Source of the DNA: Calonectria ilicicola
Taxonomy: Eukaryota > Ascomycota > Sordariomycetes > Hypocreales > Nectriaceae
NCBI GenBank assembly: GCA_020809705.1
Contig: CP085832.1
Coordinates: 2,790,001-2,854,000 of the forward strand
DNA: 64,000 nt
Direction of reading: 5' to 3'
The position numbers were made by a program, and so were the translations under genes. Shown here piece by piece: positions 55,264-64,000 of the stretch (its first letter is position 1; every line of letters begins with the position of its first letter). Below the pieces are notes generated by a model that did not search any database, was not told the DNA's origin, and was given only the letters and a program-made list of their open reading frames with translations.

Positions 55264-56805
55264 ATGTCATCGCTCTTCAGCCTTCCGGACGAGGCGATAA
55301 TAGCGCCTTTGATTGAAAAATTCCCCTGTCGTGAGCGACAGATTCGATCTTTGGCAACGCTTCTTCATGTAAGGATTGCTGGTGTCATGGAAGCTTCGTT
55401 TTGCTAACCGACCTGCGATGTAGCCAGAAGCTGCACCATGCCGTAACCTTGTCGTCCACGGCACCGCCGCAACGGGGAAATCTGCCATCGTCGAGCAGCT
55501 CCTGGAACAGCTACGTACACGCATCTCGAACAAGCCCGAGGCAGAGGGGGTTGAAGCAGCTGTGGTCAACTCGGTCCAGTGCATTACGGGGCGGCATCTC
55601 TTTGAGCGCATCATCGGGGCGGTTGCGGATGCGCTGCAGTGGGAGGATGTGCCACGGCGATGCGAGACGCTGGCCCAGCTGACGGTTGAACTCGTGAAGA
55701 TGCTCAAGTATCCCACAAGGAACCCTCGGTGGCGCTTTGTGCTAGTATTGGATGCTGTGGACCGACAGCGTGATGCGCCGCCGACTCTTTTGCCTGCTTT
55801 GGCACGACTGTCGGAGATCGTAAGTCCTGCTCTGAGAAGACCCAGTCCTTCCTGACCTAACCTAACGTTGGAATATAGATCCCGTGCCTCACATGCGTCT
55901 TCATCGTCACGTCGCCCCCGGCGGCCTTCCTCCGCTCACCTGCGTCTGCCGCTCTCCAATTCCCGCCCTATGCAAAAGCCGAATTCGTCCGCATTCTTTC
56001 CCTCACACCTCCCAACGCCATCACAGGCGCTACTCAGCAAGAGACAGCCGATCTTTGGACCCGTTTCTGCGCGGCTGTCCACGACTCCCTGACGAAGTCG
56101 GCCGCTCGAACACTCCCGTCCTTTAGACACAGCTGCCATGCCCTCTGGCCGCGCTTCACAGCCCCGGTGCTGGCTGGCACATACACTCCTAAAGAGTTCT
56201 CAAAGTTGCTCATTGCGGCCAGGGTCCATTTCCAGGATGAGAGCGTCCTAAACCCGAGCATTATTTCAGTTCGCCCCGGCGGGCAGACGACCGACACTGC
56301 TTCCGCCATCAAGCCCTCGATGTCGTCGACAGAACTCACAAACCTCCTCCCTACAACGGCACGCCTTCTCCTGCTTGCCGCCTACCTAGCCTCCCACAAT
56401 GCCACTAGGCATGACCTTACGCTGTTCTCCACATATCATCATGGCCGCAAGCGCCGGCGCGGAGGTGGATTCACTGCTTCGCGTGGGGGGGCTCGCACCA
56501 AACACCGCAAGATTGCGCGCAAGCTACTCGGGGCTCACGCCTTTGTGCTGGAGCGCATGATGGCCATCTTCGCCGCTGTCCGCTCGGAGTGGGCCGACGG
56601 CAGTGCTGTGGGTGCTGCCGGCCTGGACTGTGATGTGGGGATGGCCATATCTACCCTGGCCAGCCTCCGGCTGCTCACGCGAGTGGGCGGCGCAGGAGAT
56701 GTCATGGACCGCGGGGGTAAGTGGAGGATTAATGTCGGCTGGGAGGTGATACGTGGGATTGGGAGGAGCATCGGTGTTGAGGTGGAGGAATGGTTAATCG
56801 ATTAA
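55264..56805 (+). CDS. orc5: Origin recognition complex subunit 5
   Basis: Spliced CDS join(55264..55368,55424..55819,55879..56805), 475 residues. Orc5 is an AAA+ subunit of the six-part complex that marks replication origins and loads MCM. It starts MSSLFSLPDEAIIAPLIEKFPCRERQIRSLATLLHP, the usual Orc5 N-terminus. Walker A HGTAATGKS is at about residues 47-55 and Walker B VLVLDAVD at about 141-148. The middle AAA part IPCLTCVFIVTSPPAAFLR begins exon 3. The C-terminal winged-helix-like region has LLLAAYLASHNATRHDLTLF and GRKRRRGG, ending VGWEVIRGIGRSIGVEVEEW. Both introns are phase 0 with GTAAG donors. Confidence 0.93.
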
Positions 56806-57316
56806 CAGGGTCCCTGGGCTGGGCCTAGGTGGCCGAAAGGATGATTGGCAGCATCCTAGTAGATATACAACAACTAAACATAGACATGGCGCAACTTTCT
56901 AGATAATGATTCCAGTATTCTAATCATGTATTCCATAGTGTAAATAAATGGCACTCATATCTCATCCATCTCAAAGCCGTGTGTAAACCCGTATCCACAT
57001 CTTTACTAATACATAATTCCAACATGTAGCCTCCTCGAATGCCACGAAGGGGGCAATCATTTGTCTTTTTATCTTTTCTCTCAAAGAAACGCCGCGTCTT
57101 TTCATGTGCCATAATAAAAAAAAATCCCTAGTCTAGTTGTATGGATGATCCTCTACCCTTCCAAACCAGGGGGTGTGAACGCATAAAGACATTTCAATTC
57201 AGACCGCACAACTACAGCTCAGACGGCGTGTTCGAAGCATGAAGAGTAGTCAGTGTTGATTTCAGCCAAAAAATGAATAAATAAATAAAAAAAGAGAAAA
57301 AAAACCAAGTCTAAAA
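56806..57316. other. Convergent intergenic region orc5 / TPT transporter
   Basis: 510 bp of A/T-rich 3' sequence with several A runs (57115-57124, 57285-57304). No gene supported. Confidence 0.6.
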
Positions 57317-58993
57317 TTAGGAGACACCGGCAACCCGGTCGCCCATCCTCCAGGTGTCTTCCTGTTTTGTGCCAGGAGGGAGCCAGCCAGCAGCAGTAGT
57401 GGATGGCGTACGGCGACCATTTTCGTCCGTCTTCTTAGAATCGTCGATGGAGGCGTTTGGACCTAGATACCCTTCGTTATAGGGATGAGCGCTGGTCTCA
57501 GGGCCTCGCGGGGAGGAAAGATTCGATGCTCTCAAGTTTTGGGTTGTCAAAGGCAGCAGAGTACCGCCGCTAGTTTGGGACATCATCTGAGCTTTGCGGT
57601 CGGCCTTGTTGCTTTCGCTCGTGCGATCGTAGAGGTAGAGACCGAGGAAAGTGAGACCAATTCCCACAGCTTGGATTGGGGTCGTTGGGTTTCTAAACCA
57701 AAGAATGGCCATGACAATGACAAACACCCGCTTGATGAGGCTGGCAACGGAGTATGTGACGGGTGAGACCATAGATAGGAGAACAAAGGCGAGGATGTTC
57801 TGCCCAAAATGAGTGACGCCGTTGAAAATAAACTCGACTGTCAATCGACCATGGTCCATGGCGTTGGGCTTGGCAGTGAGATCCACCGAACCCTCATGGT
57901 AAATGTTTTTAAGAAGTCCAATGCCCTCACTCCAAAACCAGATGGGCAATGTAAGAACGAATGCCATTCCAGACGAGTAGCACAGCAAGTTGAGCTTGTC
58001 CAATTTTTTGGCCGAGATGCCACCAGGAGCCTCAGCCTCGGCCTTAGCAACCTCATTAAACAACTTCTTGGAAAAAATATTCTGCGCAACAAAGACGATG
58101 GTGGCCAACAGGGCATGAATAACGCCCATCAATTCACCACCGTAAGTTGTTTTCCCCGAACAGGCCAGCATGACACCTGCAGTCAGGGGGACAAGTGAAA
58201 AGTATGTTGCCGTAGGATATTTGATATCATAGACGAGCCTATATGCAAGCACGGTGAAGAGAGGCGAAAGTCCTTTGATGGTGTGGACAAGAGAGACGGG
58301 GATTTTGGAGGTCGCTGTCGAGCTGAGGAGATGACCAATAATTTGAAATGTAGCCAGAGGAAGAGTCGTCATGATGACCTCGCGAGTTGGTTTTCGGATC
58401 GGGTATTTGAGGGCGGTAATCTTCGTTCGCAAACTAGGGAAAATACTCGCGATCTTGGCGGAGAAGATACACAACGACGAAACAAAGGCGAATTGGACCA
58501 GGGTGAGAGTCGCAGGCTTATCAAAAGCGTTCAGGATTGACTTTGACGATGTATTGGTGACAGCCGAGGAAGTATACCATAATATACATAGTATCTATTG
58601 AGTGAAAGATTAGTACAGCACATGTGAGAATGCAGGGTCCTCGTTAGAGAACTTGAGAACGGCGAGCAGGAGAGAACCCACAATGAGCTTAGGAGAAACG
58701 GGCGCTTTGAGCGCATCGGCAAGTTCGTGGGCATTTTGGCTAACGCTACCATTGCGCGCCCTGATGTTGCGAATGGCATCGCCAAAGCTCTTTTGTCGAG
58801 TGTGGCCCCGGCCAGCGGCTGACCATCCCAGACCCTTAGACTGGTTCGCATCTTGCCTGCTAACGGGGAGCCAACGATCAGAGGCTCGGGGCGGGCCATT
58901 TGTGTAGCCGGGGGCAGCGCGCAGTGGGCTGGGGGATCGCGACATGCCCATCGGCGGGTCTATCAGGTCGGGGAACTTTTCTAGCTTTTCCAT
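57317..58993 (-). CDS. Triose-phosphate-translocator family transporter, Sly41-like
   Basis: Spliced CDS complement(join(57317..58594,58682..58993)), 529 residues. Proteins of this drug/metabolite-transporter superfamily branch are 8-10-helix transporters; yeast Sly41 is an ER/Golgi member found as a suppressor of Ypt1 loss. A hydrophilic Ser/Arg-rich N-terminus (about 100 residues) precedes the helices. The conserved core begins ILCILWYTSSAVTNTSSKSI just after the intron. Later features are KIPVSLVHTIKGLSPLFTVLAYR, TYFSLVPLTAGVMLAC, NIFSKKLFNE and SVASLIKRVFVIVMAILWFRNP. The C-terminus (from about residue 430) is a hydrophilic tail. The intron 58595..58681 has a GTGGGT donor and TAG acceptor. 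The substrate is not determinable from sequence. Confidence 0.88.
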
Positions 58994-60108
58994 GGCGGCA
59001 GGATGGAAGAAGGTAGGATCGCAATAAGCGGGAGCGGGTGTAGGTGGAGGCCAGCGACGTAATCGGGTGCGATCTTGATGGATTGCGCGGCTGCGGGCAC
59101 CGTTGACAGAAACGTGGCTGCAAACCGGGATAGATTATAGGATGCGAAACGAACCCAAACGAGCGACGGGGGCGATGGGAGGAGGGCGGCGTGCTATCGA
59201 CGATGAATGCGTGTGCTCATTGCTCTATCGTGACCGTGATATGTGGCCAAGTTGGGGGAGAGGCGAAGGGCAAAGGCGAAAGCAAAGGCAAAGAAGTGGT
59301 GGAGGGGAAGAGGCGCGGCGAGACGAGACGAGGCGATGACGACGCCCGCTGACAGGCGTTGACAGGCGATGGGGCTTGCAAGTTCGTATGAGAAGGCGGC
59401 TAGGCCAGAGTCGACGACGGCATCCAAAAATCGCACAACAACGGGGGTTGATGACGGCAGGCGGTTACTGCGTTATCGTAATAATATGTAATAGCCTGAG
59501 CTTGAATTGGTGCGGCACTGCCCATGTCCGTGTCAGGTCCTTGTCAAGCTATCGTCGCAGTCAAGGTAAACCAGGGGCGCCAAGCTCATCAGACCCGTTA
59601 CGTGGCGCTGGCTGCCCTTGGATCCTTAGGTCGTTGGGTCGTCTCATGTTGCTTCCTTCCTCCTCTTTTCCCGCACTTGTCCCGATTGCCGCATTTTCCT
59701 TGTGCATTGTAGCACGATAGGCCGATAACGATTAAGCGCCGCTAAGCGCGTGCCTACTGCAGCTTTTTTTTTTCTCTCGCGAGGCTACGCCACTGTCCCG
59801 TCGCTACGCCACTGTCCCGTCGCTACGCCACTGTCCCGTCGCTCGCGCAAAGACTCCACTCAGCTAAACCAGTCTGCGCCAGCACTCAACTTTCTCTTTT
59901 GCCTGATCACCCATCGCCCACCCCTCCCGGTTGCCCCCAGAGCTCGTTGTCGCCTCGCTGCGGGAATGGGAAGAGGCCCGAAGCAGTCCATTGTTGCGCT
60001 CGCGGGTTTCTACGCCATCTTCCAGCTCGTGACTCAGGTCTCCAACCCGGCCGCGTATCCAAAGCACTTTCTAGTCGCGACGCCCTTGGCGCCAGCCCCG
60101 GATTCACC
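58994..60108. promoter_or_regulatory. Divergent promoter region TPT transporter / SF3B2
   Basis: 1.1 kb between divergent genes. It contains G/A-rich DNA (59240-59340), three perfect 19-bp tandem repeats (59784-59840) and, from 59966, an ORF that overlaps the SF3B2 start. The repeats and ORF are listed separately. Confidence 0.5.
59784..59840. repeat. Three perfect 19-bp tandem repeats
   Basis: GCTACGCCACTGTCCCGTC is repeated exactly three times head to tail, then broken by GCTCGCGC. It lies about 270 bp upstream of the SF3B2 ATG and about 125 bp upstream of the overlapping ORF, so in the promoter or 5' leader. Confidence 0.95.
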
Positions 60109-60127
60109 ATGGCGGCTCCAAAAATGA
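59966..60127 (+). CDS. 53-codon ORF overlapping the SF3B2 start, predicted one-helix microprotein
   Basis: ATG at 59966 opens a frame beginning MGRGPKQSIVALAGFYAIFQ and stopping with TGA at 60125-60127. That is 19 nt past the SF3B2 ATG (60109), in a different frame. The product is basic at the N-terminus, then has a hydrophobic stretch (about residues 8-25) that could span a membrane, then Pro/Ala-rich sequence ending PWRLQK. Its ATG has G at -3 and G at +4. It is not a protein I recognise. It could be a real microprotein (for example organellar), a regulatory uORF that limits SF3B2 translation, or chance. Finding the frame conserved with an excess of synonymous changes would support a protein. 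Confidence 0.35.
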   Translation: MGRGPKQSIVALAGFYAIFQLVTQVSNPAAYPKHFLVATPLAPAPDSPWRLQK

Positions 60128-61971
60128 CCAAAAATCAGATGCGAAGGGCGAAGAAGAAGGAGCAGAAGAAGGCTCAAGTGGAAGTACGTTTGCCTGCCAC
60201 CCAAAACCCACATGATGAGATTATAAGTGCTGACGCGATAAAGGCTACAACTACCAAGGCTGAAGAAGCCACTGACGAGAAGAACCCCGAGTCCGACGAA
60301 GCCACTCAGGAGCCCGCGTCCGATCTCGAAGTAAAGAAGAGTGATGACTCTGGCAAGGGCGTACCTGCGGATGGCGCGATTGATATCGACCAGCTTGATG
60401 AAGATCCGGCTTTCGCGATATACAAGGATATCTTCAGCAAGTTTGGCGCATCAATTCAGGAGGACGAGGTTGCCAAGGAAGCAAACGCAGGAAATCAGGG
60501 AACTGTCTTCTTCGGCGACGATGATGACATCCCCTCCGAGGACGACGAGAATGCCCAGCCCAAGCTCTCCAAGAAGAAGAGAAAGCAGCTGAATAAGCTC
60601 TCGATTGCCGAACTCAAGGCTCTCGTTAAAATACCCGAGGTCGTGGAATGGCAGGATGTTTCCTCATCGGATCCTCGTCTGCTGGTCCAGATCAAGGCCC
60701 AACGAAACGTGGTACCTGTGCCCACACATTGGTCCTTGAAGAGGGAGTACCTCTCCTCCAAAAGAGGCATTGAGAAGCCTCCATTCCGCCTCCCTAAATT
60801 CATTGCCGAGACTGGAATCACCGAGATGCGCGACGCTGTTCTTGAAAAGCAGGCCGAACAATCACTGAAGCAGAAGCAGCGGGAACGTGTAGCCCCCAAG
60901 ATGGGCAAGCTTGATATCGATTACCAGAAGCTTTACGATGCGTTTTTCCGATTTCAGACTAAGCCCGAGTTGACACGGTTTGGTGAGGTTTACTATGAGG
61001 GCAAGGAATCCGAGGTCGACTATCAACATTTCCGACCCGGCGATCTAAGCGAAGGCACCAAAGAGGCACTCGGAATGCCCCCTGGAGCACCACCACCGTG
61101 GTTGATTAACCAGCAGCGATTCGGTCCGCCCCCTTCATACCCCACACTCAAAATTCCTGGTCTGAATGCGCCACCTCCCGCCGGAGGCTCATGGGGATTT
61201 CACCCTGGAGGCTGGGGCAAGCCGCCGGTAGATGAATTTAATCGACCCCTGTATGGTGGTGACGTCTTTGGGTTGACTGCGCAGAATGGCGCACAGAACC
61301 AGACTGCTGCCCAAGCCCCTGCTCCATCTGGTGAACCTATTGAACGAACCCTCTGGGGTGAGCTGCAGCCTCGCGAGGAGTCTGAGGATGAGGAGTCAGA
61401 AGAGGAATCCGAAGAGGATGATGAGGATGAGGATATTCCTGGTGGTCTCGAGACACCAAGTGGTCTCGAGACCCCTGGCGGCTATGCTAGCACAGTACAG
61501 CCTGATTATGGCACAGGAGTTGAGACATCCATTGCAGGCGAGATGGATCTGCGCAAGGAACGCCGTGGCTATGATACAGAAGAATCAAGTGCCCCTCGGT
61601 CAGCCTACACTGTTCTTCCCGAACGACAGGTTCGCGCCGAGGGTTTCTTTGGAAGTGACCGTGTCTACGATCTCAAGCAAGCCCAGCGCCCTGGCATGCC
61701 TGTTCTGGGTGCTGACGACGATTCTCGAAAGCGCAAAAAGCCTGGCGATGTCGATGTCGCCCTCGATGTTGACTCATTACACCAGAATGACGGAATCAGC
61801 AAGGAGGACCTGAGGCGCAAGTTCGATGAGGGCAGGAAGGAGGAAGGCCTTGGCTCCAAATGGGCGTATGACGATGATCTCAGTGAGATGATTGCTCAGG
61901 AGAGCCGGAAGCGACAGAAGACCGAGGCTGAGCTACAAGAAAAGAAGAAACAGGGCAAGTATAGATTCTAA
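60109..61971 (+). CDS. cus1: Splicing factor 3B subunit 2 (SF3b145 / Cus1)
   Basis: Intronless CDS of 620 residues. SF3B2/Cus1 is part of the U2 snRNP SF3b complex that binds near the intron branch point. It begins MAAPKMTKNQMRRAKKKEQK, the basic start shared by this family. An acidic region follows, then the DUF382-type core (VVEWQDVSSSDPRLLVQIKA, VPVPTHWSLKREYL, GIEKPPFRLPKFI; about residues 175-300) and a PSP proline-rich domain (GTKEALGMPPGAPPPWLINQ; about 310-365). The C-terminus has an acidic run (SEDEESEEESEEDDEDED), a GLETP repeat and a Lys-rich end. The ATG context is strong (A at -3, G at +4). A separate upstream ORF overlaps this start. Confidence 0.95.
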   Translation: MAAPKMTKNQMRRAKKKEQKKAQVEVRLPATQNPHDEIISADAIKATTTKAEEATDEKNPESDEATQEPASDLEVKKSDDSGKGVPADGAIDIDQLDEDPAFAIYKDIFSKFGASIQEDEVAKEANAGNQGTVFFGDDDDIPSEDDENAQPKLSKKKRKQLNKLSIAELKALVKIPEVVEWQDVSSSDPRLLVQIKAQRNVVPVPTHWSLKREYLSSKRGIEKPPFRLPKFIAETGITEMRDAVLEKQAEQSLKQKQRERVAPKMGKLDIDYQKLYDAFFRFQTKPELTRFGEVYYEGKESEVDYQHFRPGDLSEGTKEALGMPPGAPPPWLINQQRFGPPPSYPTLKIPGLNAPPPAGGSWGFHPGGWGKPPVDEFNRPLYGGDVFGLTAQNGAQNQTAAQAPAPSGEPIERTLWGELQPREESEDEESEEESEEDDEDEDIPGGLETPSGLETPGGYASTVQPDYGTGVETSIAGEMDLRKERRGYDTEESSAPRSAYTVLPERQVRAEGFFGSDRVYDLKQAQRPGMPVLGADDDSRKRKKPGDVDVALDVDSLHQNDGISKEDLRRKFDEGRKEEGLGSKWAYDDDLSEMIAQESRKRQKTEAELQEKKKQGKYRF

Positions 61972-64000
61972 TAAGGGGCAGACCTGTGTCTATATGCGTG
62001 ATTGGGAGAGGATAGGGCGCTACCGTCGCCCAGGACAGAATCAGGAGGAATGAAATGGGTTTGTAAGATGATGGACCGGAGCGAATATTGACAGGCGTTT
62101 TTGAGAAGTCTTTTAGAGGCAACAATAGGGTAAATACCAAACGTGTCAGGGTTAGAATGATGGATGCACTTTAGCTGTAGGTCAGCCGTGAATACCACTG
62201 TGTCTTTACCACACTCGCTTGTACAGGTGATACAGGAGTTATGCCATTCGAGTTTCTGCGCCACATGCTCTCTCAGTGCCCAATTTCAGCAATCATTTTC
62301 TTCAAAGAAAAAGAATAATAAAAGAAAAAAAATAGACGAAGGGCTCAATGTCGTTGCTCATGTCAATGCAAGGGGCTTTGCCCGGATTCAGAGATCTCAA
62401 ATGGTTTTTTGCTCAAATTAACAAAATAATTAACCCAATTCTTCTCTGATGATTTCACACTGAAACTAAGACGGACTTGTTGTTGATACTTGGGGCCTAC
62501 AACCCTCCATTTGTCCGTTCTGACTTACGACACCACTTGCGTTAATCAGTGACAGATCAACTATGGCTTATTAATAAATCTTCATATTGTCCAAGCAAGC
62601 TCAGGGAAACTACGATCCACGTGAGACTTCGTAGGATCAGTCAGATTGCTTGTGGTATTTTGGATTCATTCTTAAACTAGTCATACCATCCATCGTAAGG
62701 CATTGGTTTCATAGTACAGCATTTTACGGAACTTTTAAGCCTCAAGGTTTTATAATTTTGAGGCGCGTTTTATCTTTACCCTTGCCTATGATGCTCGTCA
62801 GAGGTCAGTTGAGCAAATCCAAATCAATAGAAGCTTGATTTCTAGGTGGCATCACAGTGTCAGCATACCTGATTTTCCCTGATTCCCTTCGCATTTCAGA
62901 CCATAACCTAGTTGATTGCCGTAAAATTTCGTTTTGATGAACAAGGGTTTGTCTGGTTTCTTTTATTTTATTTTCAATTCTTTTTACTTTTTTCATTTTT
63001 ATCCTTAGACATGCATTGCTGATAAATCCCCTGCTCTCAAAACACAAACGGCCGTTTTCCTTATTTGGAAAAGGTCCATCACTGTCACAACAGTTTCTCT
63101 GGTTAAAAACAAATGATATTTGATTCAATATTCATGCTTACATACGCCAGGCATGCATATCTGCGAGCACAAGTCTGACCTTGATCTCCAATTTTGGCGA
63201 TTGTTAAATCGTCTGGTGGTTGGCAAAGTCGAACACGAATCGCTCAGGAACTCGTGACACACGAAAGCCAAGACAAAGGGCGGAAGGAGGAAGTATAAAT
63301 AATTAATATTTAGAGACCGGTATACTAATTATTGTAGATAGCAGAGACCGTAAGCTGACGCCCCCGAGCGGGATCACTGGCGCGACGACTCTTGACAAAA
63401 ACTTTTTTTTTTCTGGTAGCACATGCGCAATGCACCTGTAGACCCATTCACTATCAAAATTTTCCACTTGCTATATAAGCCAGGCAGCAAATCTAGGTCA
63501 CATAAACTTTAAATCCACGTCCGAAGTTACATTGTTGTTTGTGCCAAGGCCGACTTGTCAAGAATCGTGTGCACCATCTGCACTCATCGAACCTTGAGCT
63601 TAACATGAAGTAATCGTCTTGAATAGCACATAGAAAATATCATGAAACAAAATAGTTCACTGGGAGAAGCAAAAAAAAAAGCCCTCACCATGGCAATATT
63701 GCTAAGTCCAAACTAAAGTTCATATAGCTTTAGGAGCTTGTCAAGAATAAAAAAACCCACCAAGAAGTTGAAAGACGTAGACTTGTGACTGAGTATAGTA
63801 AATTCGCAACCAACGGTCTAGATTGCTTACATTCTTGGGTATCAAGACACCTTATGCAGAGTGGAACTCAGAGAAACTCGATAAATTTAGGTTGATTTCT
63901 GTCATGTGGCAAGGTGTGGCAAAGGCTAGAGGGGTTGCTTCAACAGGGTACTAGTCACTAGTGTCCTAATGGGTTTCGTACCACAGAATCACCAGAGAGG
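61972..64000. other. Right-edge region, no supported gene
   Basis: 2 kb with no gene I can support. The first 200-300 bp are the SF3B2 3' UTR. The rest is A/T-rich, with many T/A homopolymers (e.g. around 62310-62340, 62960-63000, 63400-63412), and only short frames without similarity. It may contain the start of a gene or a noncoding transcript beyond the edge. Confidence 0.5.

Noticed and set aside
59750..59965. Upstream extension of the overlapping ORF to 59750
   Set aside because: This part of the frame covers the triple repeat and other low-complexity promoter sequence and looks like leader DNA, so I count only from the ATG at 59966.

Overview
The window is nuclear DNA from a filamentous ascomycete, most likely Pezizomycotina of the Sordariomycetes (Hypocreales is a guess). 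The evidence is short spliceosomal introns of about 45-115 bp with GTAAGT/GTATGT-type donors, Zn(II)2Cys6 regulators, and typical fungal single-copy genes such as hymA/Mo25, mms22/mus7, sfi1 and a Sly41-type transporter. I reconstructed 17 protein-coding genes; for each spliced gene the reading frame is continuous across every proposed junction. I saw no tRNA, rRNA, transposon, CRISPR array or secondary-metabolite backbone gene.

Left third (1-31 kb): a SWI/SNF subunit (Snf12/SMARCD type, +), convergent hymA/Mo25 (-), cytosolic isoleucyl-tRNA synthetase (+), the centrin-binding spindle pole protein Sfi1 (+), the cytosolic Fe-S assembly WD40 protein Cia1 (+), mitochondrial 2-oxoglutarate dehydrogenase E1 (-), TFIIH subunit Tfb1 (+), a mitochondrial Msp1-like AAA ATPase (-) and an Upc2-like Zn2Cys6 factor (+).

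Middle (31-47 kb): ATP synthase beta subunit (-, seven coding exons including 11-nt and 22-nt exons), a possible very small spliced gene (+), glycogen branching enzyme (-, eight exons), mitochondrial ClpX/Mcx1 (+), cytochrome c oxidase subunit 5 (-), and a divergent pair made of a DHA1-type MFS transporter (-) and a Zn2Cys6 regulator (+). That pair is the only accessory-looking module.

Right third (48-64 kb): the 2199-residue Mms22/Mus7 replication-repair protein (+), Orc5 (+), a triose-phosphate-translocator-family (Sly41-like) transporter (-) and splicing factor SF3B2 (+). SF3B2 is preceded by a 53-codon ORF that overlaps its start codon in another frame and encodes a hydrophobic segment. 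The last 2 kb hold no gene I can support.

Functionally the window is mostly housekeeping. Five nuclear genes for mitochondrial proteins lie between 16.5 and 42 kb, and two replication genes (mms22, orc5) are adjacent. I did not find a clearly novel multigene system. The best leads are small-scale: the overlapping ORF at SF3B2, an intron in the IleRS gene that begins with a copy of the adjacent exon, tiny ORFs just upstream of several start codons, and two candidate small-protein genes.
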